This document shows positions 37,799 through 45,618 of a stretch of 64,000 nt of DNA, piece after piece. Within the stretch, counting starts at the first letter, position 1. Each line of letters opens with the position of its first letter. Made by a program: the position numbers and the translations under genes. Origin of the DNA: an uncultured Duncaniella sp. (GTDB lineage Bacteria > Bacteroidota > Bacteroidia > Bacteroidales > Muribaculaceae); the NCBI GenBank assembly GCA_910586665.1, contig CAJUIX010000016.1, positions 5,601-69,600 on the forward strand, written 5' to 3'. The notes under the pieces were generated by a model. It was not told where the DNA came from and did no database searches. It was given only the letters and a program-made list of their open reading frames with translations.

Positions 37799-37834
37799 GA
37801 CCGCCGGGAAAATTTTAATTCCCGGCGGTCTTTA
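37799..37834 (+). terminator. Terminator after the outer-membrane protein gene
   Basis: Perfect 12-bp stem GACCGCCGGGAA (37799-37810) / TTCCCGGCGGTC (37819-37830) followed by TTTAT. Confidence 0.8.
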
Positions 37835-37886
37835 TCTAAAACACTTACCTACATACGGTTCTTTTCATTTCAATGCCTTCGTCAAG

Positions 37887-38036
37887 CTATTGGTAGCTCG
37901 GGCGTTGTGTCTTGTTGGTGAACGAGAATGAAAGGTTGACTTTATTGATTGGTGCGCCCAAAGAGAATGTCGGAAAGAAATGGTTGTAGGTCTTCGATTG
38001 GTCTATTGCAGATGAGACGCGACTACTATCATAGCC
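37887..38036 (-). pseudogene. Remnant of an outer-membrane beta-barrel protein (C-terminal part)
   Basis: The minus frame just after an in-frame TGA (38037-38039) and ending at TAG (37887-37889) reads YNHFFPTFSLGAPINKVN and FSFTNKTQRPSYQ. This is the strand pattern of OMP_b-brl_3 barrels, where an RPSY motif usually continues into more strands. Here it stops at once. No start codon or other domain is attached, so it is a gene fragment. Confidence 0.55.
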
Positions 38037-38092
38037 TCAACACCTCGCAAACCGTCGAGAATCTCGAATCTCGGCTTTGATGTAAGAGCCAA
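38003..38092 (-). pseudogene. Remnant of an acyltransferase-3 (OafA/YrhL-like) gene, N-terminal part
   Basis: The minus frame from 38092 to the TAG at 38003 reads SKPRFEILDGLRGVEAMIVV before it degenerates. FxxLDGLRGVxA is the first-helix signature of membrane acyltransferase-3 proteins of about 350 residues. Only about 29 codons remain. It overlaps the beta-barrel remnant in another frame, which marks a deletion junction. Confidence 0.5.
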
Positions 38093-38116
38093 TGTGTTGT
38101 CTGCTATATTACCATA

Positions 38117-38503
38117 TTACACTGTGATTTCAATAAGATTCCCTTCCGGCCCGGTTATACAGCTCTCGTAGTAGCCATCGCCTGTGGTTCTCGGACCGCT
38201 CACTGTCTCATAGCCGCTTTCTGCCAGCAAACGTGTAAGTCGGTCAACCTTATCATTACTTCCTACACTGAAAGCCAAATGTATGTAACCAGTGCGCATA
38301 TCCGTACCAATCTGATTGGCCAGTTCCGGGCGCGTCATGATTTCAAGTCTTGTGCCTCCGTCGAAACTGAGGAAATAAGACTTGAAATCAGTATTGTGAT
38401 TGTGGTATAGAGAGGAGGAAACGGCATTGAAAAACTTTACAAAAAAGTTTCTTGTCGCTTCCAAATCCTCCACATATAAGGCGAGGTGATCCAGTTTTAC
38501 CAT
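38117..38503 (-). CDS. VOC-superfamily (glyoxalase-like) protein
   Basis: 128 residues with two beta-alpha-beta-beta-beta units: VKLDHLALYVEDLEATRNFF and TGYIHLAFSVGSNDKVDRL, ending in GPEGNLIEITV. His in LDHLA and HLAF, and Glu near LIEIT and RLEIM, are at vicinal-oxygen-chelate metal positions. The family includes glyoxalase I, dioxygenases and resistance proteins; the reaction is not determined. It is the last gene of a three-gene minus operon, 12 nt after the DUF1349 gene. Confidence 0.88.
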   Translation of the reverse strand: MVKLDHLALYVEDLEATRNFFVKFFNAVSSSLYHNHNTDFKSYFLSFDGGTRLEIMTRPELANQIGTDMRTGYIHLAFSVGSNDKVDRLTRLLAESGYETVSGPRTTGDGYYESCITGPEGNLIEITV

Positions 38504-38515
38504 CGTTGCCCTATG

Positions 38516-39166
38516 TTATTTGTTCGTTTCAAGCCATTTGGTTCTAACCACATCCGGCAGATGTTTTACCGAGAAGTCCGAGAACGAGACATTGAATCCC
38601 TCGCCGTCTGGACAGGCTCCCATCATACCGACTTTTACCGGGCAGTTCGCCTCCATCCATGCGTTGCGCATAAGGGTGTATTCCTTATCATCAAAAGAAT
38701 AGAATATCTCAATTGCATCCATGCGGCGGACTGCCTTGATCCAAACCGATTCCACCGGCTTGCCCAGTGCAATCACACTCCAGTCCGATGTGTGATGTGT
38801 GACAACTACACTGAGATTATATTTGCCATCCACATACTCGATACCCGCCTTGATGTAGTTTTCATGGTCGATGCGTATCATCATTCCTGCTTGGTCGAAA
38901 CGGACTTTGTAATCACCCGTCACTTTTACCTTAGCCTCGAATTCACCGCCGTATTCCGTATAGTAGAACGGTGCGTCATCAACGGTAAATCCATAATGGG
39001 ATATACGCCAGTAGTCGCTTTTAGGAGTTACCGACATAGTCAGTTGATTGTTGTTGATGCTCCATTGTGTCGGTTCATTGAACCAGTTCATCTTTTCGAG
39101 CGTCTGGGCATAAACTGGCAGACTCAAAAGGAAAGAGCAGATAAGGAAGAATAACTTACTTTTCAT
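38516..39166 (-). CDS. Secreted DUF1349 (concanavalin-like) protein
   Basis: 216 residues. Signal peptide LFFLICSFLLSLPVYAQ. The rest is a beta-sandwich of the DUF1349 type: MNWFNEPTQWSINNNQ, SDYWRISHYGFTVDDAP, FDQAGMMIRIDHENYIKAG and a C-terminal GFNVSFSDFSVKHLP. These proteins resemble laminin-G/concanavalin lectin folds and probably bind carbohydrate. The gene's start overlaps the acetyltransferase end by 11 nt. Confidence 0.82.
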   Translation of the reverse strand: MKSKLFFLICSFLLSLPVYAQTLEKMNWFNEPTQWSINNNQLTMSVTPKSDYWRISHYGFTVDDAPFYYTEYGGEFEAKVKVTGDYKVRFDQAGMMIRIDHENYIKAGIEYVDGKYNLSVVVTHHTSDWSVIALGKPVESVWIKAVRRMDAIEIFYSFDDKEYTLMRNAWMEANCPVKVGMMGACPDGEGFNVSFSDFSVKHLPDVVRTKWLETNK

Positions 39167-39731
39167 ATTCTGATTGCTTTAATGTTTTGATTACTTTACA
39201 GGGATTGCCGACAGCAACGGAAAAAGGAGGAATATCCTTTACGACAACGCTTCCGGCTCCAATCACACAGTTGTCGCCGATGGTCACCCCCGGCACGACA
39301 CATACGTTGGCCCCTATCCACACGTTGTTGCCGACAGTGATGGTGCGGGCATATTCCAGCCCTTTGTTTCTCTCGGACGCCTCCAGTGGATGCCCTGCCG
39401 TGTAAAACCCACAGTTGGGCGCGATAAACACATTGTCACCAAATGTCACGGCAGCTTCATCGAGAATCACGAGGTTATGATTCGAGTAGAAATTTCTGCC
39501 TATATGTATGTTGTACCCATAGTCGCATAGAAACGGCTGTTCAATCTGAAAATCACCTTCCACAGTTCCGATAATTGCTCTTACCAGTTCGTTCCTGTTT
39601 TCAATATCGGTGGGTTCCAAATGGTTGTATCGGTGGCATAATTGCTTGCAGCGAAGCCTCTCGGCAATCAATGCTGGGTCGTTGTTCGCATCATAAATCA
39701 GCCCGGAGAGCATTTTTTCTTTTTCCGTCAT
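39156..39731 (-). CDS. Sugar O-acetyltransferase (maltose/galactoside acetyltransferase family)
   Basis: 191 residues. The N-terminal Mac domain (KMLSGLIYDANNDPALIAER) precedes a left-handed beta-helix with hexapeptide repeats (IHIGRNFYSNHNLVILDEA; TVGNNVWIGANVCVVPGV; IGDNCVIGAGSVVVKDIP). The catalytic His lies in YTAGHPLE. It transfers acetyl from acetyl-CoA to a sugar hydroxyl. Start set at 39731 (MTEKEKM), which follows the palindromic promoter; an upstream in-frame ATG at 39794 would overlap the promoter and the divergent gene's start. Confidence 0.9.
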   Translation of the reverse strand: MTEKEKMLSGLIYDANNDPALIAERLRCKQLCHRYNHLEPTDIENRNELVRAIIGTVEGDFQIEQPFLCDYGYNIHIGRNFYSNHNLVILDEAAVTFGDNVFIAPNCGFYTAGHPLEASERNKGLEYARTITVGNNVWIGANVCVVPGVTIGDNCVIGAGSVVVKDIPPFSVAVGNPCKVIKTLKQSEYEK

Positions 39732-39754
39732 GAGTATATAACCATATAAAATTA

Positions 39755-39772
39755 TTAACTTTGCAAAGTTAA
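39755..39772. promoter_or_regulatory. Palindromic overlapping divergent -7 boxes
   Basis: An 18-bp perfect palindrome TTAACTTTGCAAAGTTAA contains TAACTTTG on the plus strand (39756-39763) and the same TAACTTTG on the minus strand (39771-39764). The two starts lie 31 and 33 nt away in opposite directions. RNA polymerase cannot occupy both at once. Confidence 0.6.
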
Positions 39773-39793
39773 ACATTTGCGGAATAGTGTACA

Positions 39794-40558
39794 ATGGCTA
39801 TAAATAACCATTTTTTTGATATGGGCAACCGGGTAAAGATTGACAATCTTCTTAGAAATCAATCAATGATATCAGCATCGATTGATTTACAGAAACTACT
39901 TTGCTATGCAGAAAGTGTGGCGGAGATAGAGAACGTCGTGACTGTTGTCAGCGACATAAGGAACAATAAGAGTAAAATCTATTCAGGAAGATTTGGTGCC
40001 GTCTTAGGTATTGATGCCTACTGCCAAGAGGATTCTATATGGGAGAAATCTATTCTTGACTTGATGTCCGACACAGAGCGGGAGGAAAAATTTCTCTCAG
40101 AATTGAGGTTCTTTAGTTTTTTGAGGCATATTCCCCGTAACAAACGGGCGAATTATTATCTTGCATCAAAACTGCGTATCAATACACTGTCAGGCAAGTC
40201 GATAGACATCCTCCACAGGATGTATTATATTTATTCGGAGGATTCGGACTCTGTGTGCTACGCCCTATGCCTGTATGGATGTCTGACATTCGATTTCGCA
40301 GGCAAAAGTATCATCATAAACACGCTTACCGGGACAACAGAGGTGCTTTCGTCAGAAAAAGACTCATCCATCCTCAGCAAAAGAGAGCGACAAATTCTGA
40401 AATTTATTGATTCCGGCAAGACAAGTGCGCAGATTGCGGATGCGCTGTCAATAAGCAAGAACACCGTGAGCCGCCATCGTCAGGACATTCTGGCTAAATT
40501 GCAAGTGAAGAACTCTATGGAAGCTTGCAAAATCGCCAAAACTTTAGGGATTCTTTGA
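39794..40558 (+). CDS. LuxR-type HTH transcription regulator
   Basis: 254 residues. An N-terminal domain of about 180 residues that I cannot name (possibly PAS-like) precedes a C-terminal LuxR/GerE helix-turn-helix (about 193-250): SKRERQILKFIDSGKTSAQI, ALSISKNTVSRHRQDILAKL. There is no receiver domain with an Asp at the N-terminus. Divergent from the acetyltransferase operon across a shared palindromic promoter, so it may regulate that operon and itself. Confidence 0.85.
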   Translation: MAINNHFFDMGNRVKIDNLLRNQSMISASIDLQKLLCYAESVAEIENVVTVVSDIRNNKSKIYSGRFGAVLGIDAYCQEDSIWEKSILDLMSDTEREEKFLSELRFFSFLRHIPRNKRANYYLASKLRINTLSGKSIDILHRMYYIYSEDSDSVCYALCLYGCLTFDFAGKSIIINTLTGTTEVLSSEKDSSILSKRERQILKFIDSGKTSAQIADALSISKNTVSRHRQDILAKLQVKNSMEACKIAKTLGIL

Positions 40559-40610
40559 GTTTGGTTTGGCTCGGGCTTTATATATGACCGTATAAACCTA
40601 AACCAATATA

Positions 40611-40650
40611 GGGCCGGGCAAAAGAGACGGGCTATCTGCCGGTTTTTCTT
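40611..40650 (+). terminator. Terminator after the LuxR gene; rest of the gap to 40898 has no gene
   Basis: CCGGGCA / TGCCGG stem followed by TTTTTCTTTT. The remaining AT-rich 250 nt up to the next gene contain only a near-consensus TATCTTTA (40761-40768) that may serve the XRE gene. Confidence 0.5.
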
Positions 40651-40898
40651 TTCATCAGCAATAGTTTGAACATAGAATTTGAATACACTTATAATCGTGT
40701 TGTTTATATAGTTTGTGTTTTTTTGTTTAGTAATCATTAGCTATGTTTAGAAAAAATGACTATCTTTACGGTTATAAATGATTAATCTAAATTATATGAT
40801 TTTACTGATACCAACAAACCAATCGCACAAAATGATTCTTCGGAGTGTTATTATTGGAAATCTCTAAACGGATTGATTAGAAAATATAAACACAAGAT

Positions 40899-41363
40899 AT
40901 GGACGATATAAGAAAAAGGATAAGGGAGGCTATGGACTGGCTGAAGAACAACCGGATATTTCCGTCCAACCGCGTCATAGCGGAAAAGATGGGTTACAAT
41001 CCAAGTGTGGTGTCACAGGTCATCACAGGCAAATCCAACGTCTCGGAACGGTTCGTCAGGAGTCTCTGCACGGCATACCCCTCGCTTAACTATGACTGGA
41101 TATGGGGAGGCCAGGGGCAGATGATGCTCGACACCCCTCGCAGGGAGAAGGAGGCTGCGGAACCGATGCCGCAGCTTGACCGCTTTTCATTCATTCTCGC
41201 AGACATGGCGGAGATAATAAAGAACATGACGGTGCTGACCGGCCCGCTTGCCGCGCGCGTCGAGAGCCTGGAAAAGAAAGTCGGGGAGCAGGCCTGTGAG
41301 ATTGAGAGGCTGCGCTCCGAGCTTGACGGCATAAAGAAAGCCGCCACCTCCCGGAAGAAGTGA
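40899..41363 (+). CDS. XRE-type DNA-binding protein (phage-repressor-like)
   Basis: 154 residues. N-terminal helix-turn-helix (NRVIAEKMGYNPSVVSQVIT, about 25-45) with the family's KSNVSERFVRSLC extension, a YDWIWGGQGQMM segment common in Bacteroidota mobile-element repressors, and a C-terminal coiled coil (ARVESLEKKVGEQACEIERL, about 120-145) that suggests oligomers. It is convergent with the recombinase gene, whose stop is 33 nt away. Probably a regulator of that element. Confidence 0.82.
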   Translation: MDDIRKRIREAMDWLKNNRIFPSNRVIAEKMGYNPSVVSQVITGKSNVSERFVRSLCTAYPSLNYDWIWGGQGQMMLDTPRREKEAAEPMPQLDRFSFILADMAEIIKNMTVLTGPLAARVESLEKKVGEQACEIERLRSELDGIKKAATSRKK

Positions 41364-41396
41364 CGGCGATTCTTTGATGTTTGCCCTTCGCAAAGG

Positions 41397-42524
41397 CTAT
41401 TTGAGAAGGTCGTAACCCTCATATACGCTTGTCTGGAGGACCTGGGCGTATTTCTCGGTCATGGATATGTCCGCATGGGAGAGCATCTTGCTCACAACCT
41501 GTATGCCTACACCTTTGCTCAACGCCCATGTCGCGAAGGTGTGGCGGCCGAAGTGCATTGTCAGGTTGATGTGTATTTTCGCCATGTGAGCGATGAGCTT
41601 CAACTGTTCGTTGCACTTCTGGTTGGAGAGCAGATTGAGGTTGAAGTTGTATTTGCGGAGAATCGCAAGAGCCTTCGGAAGCAGTACGATTGTGTATTGG
41701 TTCCCTGTCTTGGTGCGCCTGTCGCGGATGCAGTAGTCGTCCCCTTTCTGGAACACATCTTCTTTCTTGATCTTGATAAGGTCGGAGTAGGCAAGACCGG
41801 TGTAGCAGGAGAAGATGAACATATCACGGGTTTTCTCCATCATACCGAACAGCTCCAGTTCCTCTATACGGTCTCGCTCCTCTTCGGAAAGGAATCTGAT
41901 GCCTTCCGATTTTCCTCTCGGAATCTTGACATTCGCATAGGGGTTGGTGTCGATCAGCTGAAGTTCGAGTGCTTCCTGCATGTACGGGCGCAATCGCTTA
42001 TGGTAGCCGTGGACGGAAGCCTGGCAGTTCACCTTGTCAAGCGACCGTATATAGTCGTCCCACAGCTTTATGTTGCGCGAGGTGACATCAGTGAATGTCT
42101 TGATCTTCCCGAACTCGCGCAACGATTTCAGCACAGTCATGTGGTGCTTTCTTGTAGATTCCTTGATAAGACGCTTGGCTATCCTGTCCTCCAGCCAGTC
42201 GAGGAAGTCTGTCCTGCCGCCTATAACCTTGGCCTTGCGTGTGGCTTTCAATACGGAGAGATTGATTTCCGAATTGCTCTCCGCCATGTGGTTGAACTTG
42301 TCCTGCATCGTTTTGAGAAGGCTGCGGATCTTGGCGTTAAGCTCCGCAGCCTCCGGGTGGTTGACGACCTCGCTTCCCTTCCATTGCTGTTTCAGCACCG
42401 ACACGCCTGTGGAGAGGCGTATGCGCTCCCTTTTCCATGTCACCTCGATCTCGACCGAGCCCTTGGTAGTTGCCGATGCCGTCTTGCGGCGGTCAAAGAC
42501 GAGCTTTATCTGTGGTATTCCTGC
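41397..42524 (-). CDS. Tyrosine recombinase (Bacteroidota type)
   Basis: About 375 residues: an N-terminal Arm DNA-binding domain (IKLVFDRRKTASATTKG), a SAM-like core-binding domain (about 95-200) and a catalytic domain. Catalytic residues seen: HFGRHTFAT (HxxR), LSHADISMTEKY (His and nucleophile Tyr). The first Arg is absent; the box reads CYTGLAYSDL, a replacement known in Bacteroidota recombinases. Start set at MAGIPQIK; an ATG 11 codons upstream is possible. The TGTACC repeat cluster just upstream may be its binding sites. The boundaries of the element it mobilises are not visible. Confidence 0.9.
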   Translation of the reverse strand, partial: AGIPQIKLVFDRRKTASATTKGSVEIEVTWKRERIRLSTGVSVLKQQWKGSEVVNHPEAAELNAKIRSLLKTMQDKFNHMAESNSEINLSVLKATRKAKVIGGRTDFLDWLEDRIAKRLIKESTRKHHMTVLKSLREFGKIKTFTDVTSRNIKLWDDYIRSLDKVNCQASVHGYHKRLRPYMQEALELQLIDTNPYANVKIPRGKSEGIRFLSEEERDRIEELELFGMMEKTRDMFIFSCYTGLAYSDLIKIKKEDVFQKGDDYCIRDRRTKTGNQYTIVLLPKALAILRKYNFNLNLLSNQKCNEQLKLIAHMAKIHINLTMHFGRHTFATWALSKGVGIQVVSKMLSHADISMTEKYAQVLQTSVYEGYDLLK

Positions 42525-42578
42525 CATAATTGCTTGATTCTTTGAGATATTGAACATTACGGGTTATTTATTTGGTAA

Positions 42579-42830
42579 ATTTCAGAAAGGTGTACCACAA
42601 AGGCGAAAAATGTACCGGACCCGATTTTTCAACACCCTCCGGATGGGTCTTGTTTTATCATCGGACGATTTAGCAGCATTTAGCACAAAAATCTTTATAT
42701 CAGCGTCTTGGACGGTATTTCTCGGCCGATTCCGTCCGGTCGGGCGTGGTACTTGATCTTGTCCGCTGCGGGGTCAGTAATCTGGTACATTTACGGTACA
42801 CTCGCGTGGTACATTTCTGAAATCCGTACC
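42579..42830. repeat. Inverted clusters of TGTACC repeats beside the recombinase
   Basis: ATTTCAGAAAGGTGTACCAC (42579-42598) faces GTGGTACATTTCTGAAAT (42806-42823); the arms match except for two extra bases. TGTACC occurs again at 42611-42616, and GGTACA at 42784-42789, 42795-42800 and 42808-42813. The left copies point one way and the right copies the other. Likely binding sites for the adjacent recombinase or an accessory protein. Confidence 0.6.
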
Positions 42831-42970
42831 AAAGTTAATATGCTAAATCGAAACTAACAAATGCTATAAAGGGCTACTGTCTAAAAGAGCGAAGAGTGCT
42901 AAATCTTTCTATCACAGAAAGTTATAAAATTGCTAAACGCTGGCGTTCTGACACTTACGGACACGAAAAA

Positions 42971-43000
42971 GGGCCACGATTCGGGGTGTGAATCGTGACC
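42971..43000 (-). terminator. Hairpin just outside the mobile element
   Basis: GGCCACGATTC / GAATCGTGACC type stem (42972-42998), followed on the minus strand by CCCTTTTTC. It lies directly left of the attL repeat; it may be the terminator of the original tRNA transcript unit. Confidence 0.6.
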
Positions 43001-43004
43001 CATT

Positions 43005-43019
43005 GGTGGTCCCACTTGG
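43005..43019. repeat. attL: 15-bp copy of the tRNA 3' end
   Basis: GGTGGTCCCACTTGG is identical to 53946-53960. Only the end of the tRNA is present here. Confidence 0.85.
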
Positions 43020-43171
43020 AGTTGTAATTATGAATCTCGTTGAATCTGCTTGAATGTCAGCTCCCATTGACATCGTTGTCGTACCCATTGATAACCAGCG
43101 CGTTGTAAATATGTGATGAGGCTCATTGTTGCACCTCGCATGTCAACGCGGTGCAAGCAGGAGCAAAGGAT

Positions 43172-43209
43172 GTGGACAAAACGTGGACAGGAATTTTGGC
43201 GCGTGGACA
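43172..43209. repeat. Three GTGGACA repeats at the left end of the element
   Basis: GTGGACA at 43172-43178, 43183-43189 and 43203-43209. The same motif recurs at the right end, so these are probable integrase arm-type sites. The third copy lies between the -33 and -7 boxes of the integrase promoter. Confidence 0.6.
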
Positions 43210-43225
43210 AATTTTCGTAATTTTG
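43195..43225 (+). promoter_or_regulatory. Integrase promoter
   Basis: TTTG (43195-43198), 19 nt spacer, TAATTTTG (43218-43225), 26 nt before the ATG. Confidence 0.7.
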
Positions 43226-43251
43226 TACCTATAATCAAAACCTCTCTCAAT

Positions 43252-44601
43252 ATGGCTACTATAACAAGGTCTCTTTCCTCTAAGGTAAACGGCAATGGCG
43301 AGTCCGAAATCATGCTCCGGCTATCGGTGTCGCGTGATTTACGCCTCAGGCTCAAAAGCGGCATATTCGTTGATCCGTCTCGATTTCGTGACGGGAAATT
43401 TATAATGCCGCGAGCCGACCGCAAGACGCTTGCAAATTTACAAACAATCAGCGATAATCTTGTCTCACTTGAGAGCAGATTGGTATCTCTATGCGTAAAT
43501 ACTCCCCAGAATCTTCTTTCAAAGGAATTCTTTGAGGATGCGATAATGCGCCACAATCATCCGGAACTGTTTGAGACGACACCGATAAGCAGGAGTTTCT
43601 TCGATACCTTCAACGAATATCTTGTGACAACACAAGACGGCACGAAGCTGTCGAGCCATTACCGCGTATTGGCGAGATTGCTGGAGAGATATGAGAAATA
43701 CAAACGGAAATCGACGCGACAGAATTTCTCTCTAAAACTTGAAGAGTTTACGGGTGAAGTAGTCGATGCCTTCAAGCAGTTCGTAATTGACGAACCGAAG
43801 ATATACGAAAGATACCCTTTCATATATAAGGATGTGTCCGAGGTTGTCAAGACCAAACGCAAGCCCCGCAAACCTGAGCAGCGTGGACATAACGCTGTGA
43901 TTGCGATAATGAAAAGACTGAGGGCGTTCTTCAACTGGTGTGTGAAACGCGGCTACATTACCCGCACTCCTTTCGCATCCTGCACAAGCATAGGGGCAGA
44001 AAAATATGGCACTCCATATTATATAAGCATCGAGGAGCGAGATAAAATTGCCGACTTCGATTTTTCGGATAAAGCGGCATTGTCCGTTCAGCGTGATATT
44101 TTTATATTTCAATGTCTTATAGGCTGTCGCGTATCTGACCTAATAGAGATGACCCCGGATAGCATCATCGACGGAGCCGTGGAATATATGCCCAACAAGA
44201 CAAAGGGAGAACGACCGGAGGTCATTCGCGTTCCATTGAATAAGCGGGCATCGGCACTGGTTGAGAAATATAAAGGTGTCGACAAGAAAGGTCGGTTGTT
44301 CCCCTTTATCAGTACGCAGAAATACAACGATGCAATCAAAAGTATTTTTACGGCCTGTGGAATAACACGAGTCGTTACCGTCCTCAACCCAAAAACCGGA
44401 GAAGAAGAACGCCGCCCCATAAACGAGATAGCCAGCAGCCACATGGCGCGTCGTACCTTTGTCGGCAATCTCTATAAGAAGGTAAAAGACCCCAGCCTTG
44501 TCGGTGCATTGTCCGGGCATAAGGAGGGTAGCAAAGCATTCGCTCGCTACCGTGAGATTGACGAGGACATCAAAAAAGAGCTTGTCGGACTGCTCGACTG
44601 A
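43252..44601 (+). CDS. int: Tyrosine-type integrase of the mobile element
   Basis: 449 residues. N-terminal arm-binding domain (SSKVNGNGESEIMLRLSVSR), core-binding domain (about 105-240) and catalytic domain with Arg in LIGCRVSDLIEM, Lys region in MPNKTKGERPEVI, SSHMARRTFVG (HxxR), LSGHKEGSKAFARYRE (His and nucleophile Tyr). Start at 43252 (MATITRS) after a good promoter; the longer open frame upstream covers the attL region. It lies 230 nt from attL and should catalyse insertion into and excision from the tRNA gene, with the HTH protein at the other end as a probable excision factor. Confidence 0.93.
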   Translation: MATITRSLSSKVNGNGESEIMLRLSVSRDLRLRLKSGIFVDPSRFRDGKFIMPRADRKTLANLQTISDNLVSLESRLVSLCVNTPQNLLSKEFFEDAIMRHNHPELFETTPISRSFFDTFNEYLVTTQDGTKLSSHYRVLARLLERYEKYKRKSTRQNFSLKLEEFTGEVVDAFKQFVIDEPKIYERYPFIYKDVSEVVKTKRKPRKPEQRGHNAVIAIMKRLRAFFNWCVKRGYITRTPFASCTSIGAEKYGTPYYISIEERDKIADFDFSDKAALSVQRDIFIFQCLIGCRVSDLIEMTPDSIIDGAVEYMPNKTKGERPEVIRVPLNKRASALVEKYKGVDKKGRLFPFISTQKYNDAIKSIFTACGITRVVTVLNPKTGEEERRPINEIASSHMARRTFVGNLYKKVKDPSLVGALSGHKEGSKAFARYREIDEDIKKELVGLLD

Positions 44602-44645
44602 TAATTTTGCCGTCTTATTAAGCTGATTATGTGAGAAATTTGTTG

Positions 44646-44653
44646 TATCTTTG
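44646..44653 (+). promoter_or_regulatory. -7 box of the GNAT pair
   Basis: TATCTTTG lies 29 nt before the small gene's ATG. It is independent of the integrase transcript; the -33 element is weak. Confidence 0.45.
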
Positions 44654-44682
44654 TAATCGAATTAGAAAAGAAGATAAAAAAT

Positions 44683-44862
44683 ATGGCAATGACAATTAAA
44701 ACATCCCCCGAACTTTGGGGCGAAGATGCAAGAATCTTCACCGAGGAAGCGGAGCGCAATGGCAAATTGCCTACGCCAAAACTCTCGGAATCACAGCGTA
44801 AGGTGCTTTCCACCATGTTGGAAAGTGCCAAGAATATTAAATTCCCTCCCCGCAAAGGCTGA
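44683..44862 (+). CDS. 59-residue protein, possible antitoxin of the GNAT toxin-like protein
   Basis: A short open frame (ATG 44683, TGA 44860-44862) reading MAMTIKTSPELWGEDARIF at its start and ending NIKFPPRKG. It is preceded by AAGAAG-type purines and a -7 box, and ends only 2 nt before the GNAT start. Size and position are those of an antitoxin, but I see neither a ribbon-helix-helix DUF1778 pattern nor another known antitoxin fold. The central segment (SESQRKVLSTMLESAKN) is probably helical. Confidence 0.65.
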   Translation: MAMTIKTSPELWGEDARIFTEEAERNGKLPTPKLSESQRKVLSTMLESAKNIKFPPRKG

Positions 44863-44864
44863 CA

Positions 44865-45470
44865 ATGGCAGAATATAGTTTCGTAGAAAACACCTTTATG
44901 GTGCCTTATACTAAGGAGGTCGCAGATTACTGTGCCCCCTTTTCTTGTGGAGATGAAGATCTTGACGATTTTTTCAGCCATGATGTGTTTCTGTATGAGG
45001 AAGAATTGCTCGGCAAAACGTTTTGCTGGATAAACAGAGAGAATCAGCGTGAAATTGTGGCGATTGCAACTCTTTCCTACGACGGCATAAAGACATATAC
45101 GCTTGACAATCCGTCTCGGAATGCTCTCCAACGAAAGATACCACAACAAAAGCGACACCGTAGTTATCCGGCTGTATTGATTGGTCGTCTTGGTGTGAAC
45201 AAGGTATTTCAGGGACGCGGATTGAATACAGGCACTCAGCTTATGGATGTCCTCAAATATTGGTTTGTAGATGAGAACAACAAGGCTGCGTGCCGTTATA
45301 TTCTTGTCGATGCTTACAACACCGAATCTACTCTGCATTATTATTTGAAAAACGGATTTAAGCCACTCTATAAGACGGAGCAAAGCGAAAAAGACGCTTT
45401 CGGAATATCAGAGGACGATACTCTGAGAAGTCGTGTCATGTTCTTCGACTTGAAACTGATTACAGCGTAG
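44865..45470 (+). CDS. GNAT acetyltransferase, TacT/AtaT toxin-like
   Basis: 201 residues. The segment FSCGDEDLDDFFSHD near residue 27 resembles the FxCGxxxLDxFL start of tRNA-acetylating GNAT toxins. The acetyl-CoA loop is seen as LGVNKVFQGRGLNTGTQLM (QGRGxG-like with a Leu), and the end motif as YYLKNGFKPL. Toxins of this group acetylate the amino acid on charged tRNAs and block translation. The small gene 2 nt upstream fits a partner antitoxin. Alternative: an ordinary GNAT enzyme with an unrelated small gene. Confidence 0.78.
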   Translation: MAEYSFVENTFMVPYTKEVADYCAPFSCGDEDLDDFFSHDVFLYEEELLGKTFCWINRENQREIVAIATLSYDGIKTYTLDNPSRNALQRKIPQQKRHRSYPAVLIGRLGVNKVFQGRGLNTGTQLMDVLKYWFVDENNKAACRYILVDAYNTESTLHYYLKNGFKPLYKTEQSEKDAFGISEDDTLRSRVMFFDLKLITA

Positions 45471-45618
45471 CCCTTGCTTTTTCTGCATTATCCGCATTTT
45501 ATCCACAAATAATAGGGATGTAGAATATCTGTAATACGACCAAAAATATTCTTGTAAAACTCAATTCCCCAATGTTACTCAACAATGCATATTAAGTCAG
45601 ATTATATATAAAACAGTA

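Noticed and set aside
41475..42545. 356-codon plus-strand frame opposite the recombinase
   Set aside because: Antisense shadow; the minus strand encodes all expected recombinase motifs.
44547..45383. 278-codon minus-strand frame opposite the GNAT pair
   Set aside because: It is antisense to two genes in good context and has no recognisable domain.
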